From an uncultured Treponema sp. (GTDB lineage: Bacteria; Spirochaetota; Spirochaetia; Treponematales; Treponemataceae), in assembly GCA_945833725.1 (NCBI GenBank), contig CAMAFU010000097.1, positions 1 through 6,937 on the forward strand: a DNA stretch of 6,937 bases, in the 5' to 3' direction. Each line of letters begins with the position of its first letter. Position 1 is the stretch's first letter. The notes under the pieces were generated by a model. The model searched no databases. It saw only the letters and a program-made list of their open reading frames with translations, and was not told the DNA's origin. This document shows, piece by piece, positions 5,624 to 6,937 of the stretch. The translations under genes were made by a program, and so were the position numbers.

Positions 5624-6937
5624 ATGGCTTTTGATATTACTAAAGTACGTAATATCGGTATCAGTGCCCACATTGACTCAGGCAAGACAACAACTTCTGA
5701 ACGCATTTTGTTCTATTGTAACAAAATTCATGCTATTCACGAAGTTCGTGGTAAAGACGGTGTTGGTGCTGTAATGGACAACATGGAACTGGAACGCGAA
5801 CGCGGTATTACCATCCAGTCAGCAGCTACACAGGTTCAGTGGAAAGACACAACAATCAACTTGATCGACACTCCAGGACACGTAGACTTTACAGTAGAGG
5901 TTGAACGCTCTCTCCGCGTTCTTGACGGTGCTATTATGATTTTATGTGCTGTTGCAGGCGTTCAGTCTCAGTCAATCACAGTAGACCGTCAGCTCAAGCG
6001 CTATCATGTACCTCGCATCGCATTTGTTAACAAATGTGACCGCCAGGGTGCAAATCCTATTCGTGTTTGCGGTCAGCTTAGGGACAAACTTGGATTAAAT
6101 GCTCACATGGTTGAACTTCCAATTGGTCTTGAAGACAAACTTGAAGGTGTTGTTGACCTTGTTGGAATGAAGTCTATTTACTTTGACGGCGACAACGGTG
6201 AAGTTCTTCGTGTTGCAGAAATTCCTGCTCACATGAAGGAAGATGCCGAAAGATACCATCAGGAACTTCTGGAAGAAGCTGCAAACTTCGACGATGCTCT
6301 TATGGAAAAAGTTCTGGAAGGTGCAGATGTTTCCGAAGAAGAACTTATTGCAGCAATTCGTAAGGGAACTCTTGCAGAACAGTTTGTTGGTGTATTCTGC
6401 GGTTCTGCTCATGTAAACAAAGGTATTCAGCCACTTCTGGACGGTGTTATCCGCTATCTTCCAAATCCAACAGAAGTTCATAACTATGGTCTTGATTTGG
6501 ATAAAAACGAAGAACAGGTTGAACTTTTCAATGTTCCAGACAAGCCTTGTGTTGCACTGGCATTTAAACTTGATGACGGTCAGTTCGGTCAGTTAACATA
6601 TATCCGTATTTATCAGGGTCGCCTGCCAAAAGGATGTGAACTTACAAATGTTCGTACAGGAAAACGATTCAAAGTTGGTCGTCTTGTCCGCATGAATTCT
6701 GCCGCTATGGAAGATATTAGTGTTGGTGAACCTGGCGATATTTGTGCCCTGTTTGGTGTTGACTGTGCATCTGGTGATACATTCTGTGCAGAAGGCATTA
6801 ATGTTGCAATGACATCTATGTATGTTCCTACACCTGTAATTTCTCAGGCTGTAAAACCAAAAGACAAGTCTATGTCTGCAAACTTTGCAAAAGCCCTTAA
6901 CCGCTTTACAAAAGAAGATCCTACATTCCAGACAGAA
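5624..6937 (+). CDS. fusA: Elongation factor G, mitochondrial-like type (C-terminus cut by window edge)
   Basis: EF-G is the ribosomal GTPase that moves tRNA and mRNA after peptide bond formation. The first 438 residues of roughly 690 are present. The G domain is complete. It has the P-loop AHIDSGKT at 15-22, GIT with switch I Thr63, DTPGH at 82-86, NKCD at 136-139 (usual text NKMD), and GSA at 260-262. Domain II follows (VALAFKLDDGQFGQLTYIRIYQG), and the window ends just inside domain III (KSMSANFAKALNRF). The switch I text EVRGKDGVGAVMDNMELERERG matches the mitochondrial GFM1/spdEFG1 group and not the HDG-type switch of common bacterial EF-G. In spirochetes this paralogue is, from published Borrelia work as I recall it, the translocase, while a second EF-G serves in ribosome recycling. 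The start has GAGAGG seven bases upstream. It is divergent from the pectinesterase and has its own strong promoter; no neighbour of a str operon is visible upstream. Confidence 0.96.
   Translation, partial: MAFDITKVRNIGISAHIDSGKTTTSERILFYCNKIHAIHEVRGKDGVGAVMDNMELERERGITIQSAATQVQWKDTTINLIDTPGHVDFTVEVERSLRVLDGAIMILCAVAGVQSQSITVDRQLKRYHVPRIAFVNKCDRQGANPIRVCGQLRDKLGLNAHMVELPIGLEDKLEGVVDLVGMKSIYFDGDNGEVLRVAEIPAHMKEDAERYHQELLEEAANFDDALMEKVLEGADVSEEELIAAIRKGTLAEQFVGVFCGSAHVNKGIQPLLDGVIRYLPNPTEVHNYGLDLDKNEEQVELFNVPDKPCVALAFKLDDGQFGQLTYIRIYQGRLPKGCELTNVRTGKRFKVGRLVRMNSAAMEDISVGEPGDICALFGVDCASGDTFCAEGINVAMTSMYVPTPVISQAVKPKDKSMSANFAKALNRFTKEDPTFQTE

Noticed and set aside
6095..6481. 128-codon minus-strand open frame inside fusA
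   Set aside because: It is antisense to a certain EF-G frame, its translation is Phe/Asn/Lys-rich with no domain, and no ribosome binding site stands out.

Overview
The window looks like chromosomal DNA from a host-associated, plant-polysaccharide-degrading spirochete, most likely a Treponema. Three things support this. The base composition is AT-rich with long T tracts. A secreted pectinesterase carries Ig-like modules. The elongation factor G is of the mitochondrial-like type that spirochetes carry. The genus is an inference from protein character and style, not from a search.

Layout from left to right. Positions 1-1991 (minus) hold a large regulator that runs off the left edge: a periplasmic-binding-protein-like sensor, a middle region, and the start of an AraC-type helix-turn-helix. 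It has a perfect extended -10 immediately before its ATG and no Shine-Dalgarno, so its mRNA may be leaderless. Positions 1992-2315 are non-coding. They contain an AT-rich stretch, a GC-rich structured island (about 2101-2215), an AT-stem hairpin followed by T runs, and then the promoter and ribosome binding site of a small lipoprotein gene (2316-2846, plus, unknown function). A terminator-like hairpin that works in both directions separates it from the convergent pectinesterase gene (2923-5241, minus, 772 aa). Positions 5242-5623 are the divergent control region between the pectinesterase and fusA. It holds a promoter for each gene and a second GC-rich island, in the opposite orientation to the first. 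The EF-G gene (5624 to the right edge, plus) is cut by the window end after 438 codons.

How the genes work together. The pectinesterase would de-esterify pectin outside the cytoplasm. The regulator looks like a cytoplasmic sugar-responsive switch and could control carbohydrate genes, but nothing in the sequence ties it to the pectinesterase beyond proximity and a similar extended -10. The lipoprotein sits in the envelope and has no assigned role. fusA is a housekeeping gene with its own promoter and is unlikely to be functionally linked.

The least explained material is the pair of GC-rich islands. They share the order CUUG-loop hairpin, then ATGAAGCG, then an AGCGAA-GGCGAA block. This suggests a dispersed repeat family, and the first copy could also be a small structured RNA. 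No phage, insertion sequence, CRISPR, tRNA or rRNA was seen.
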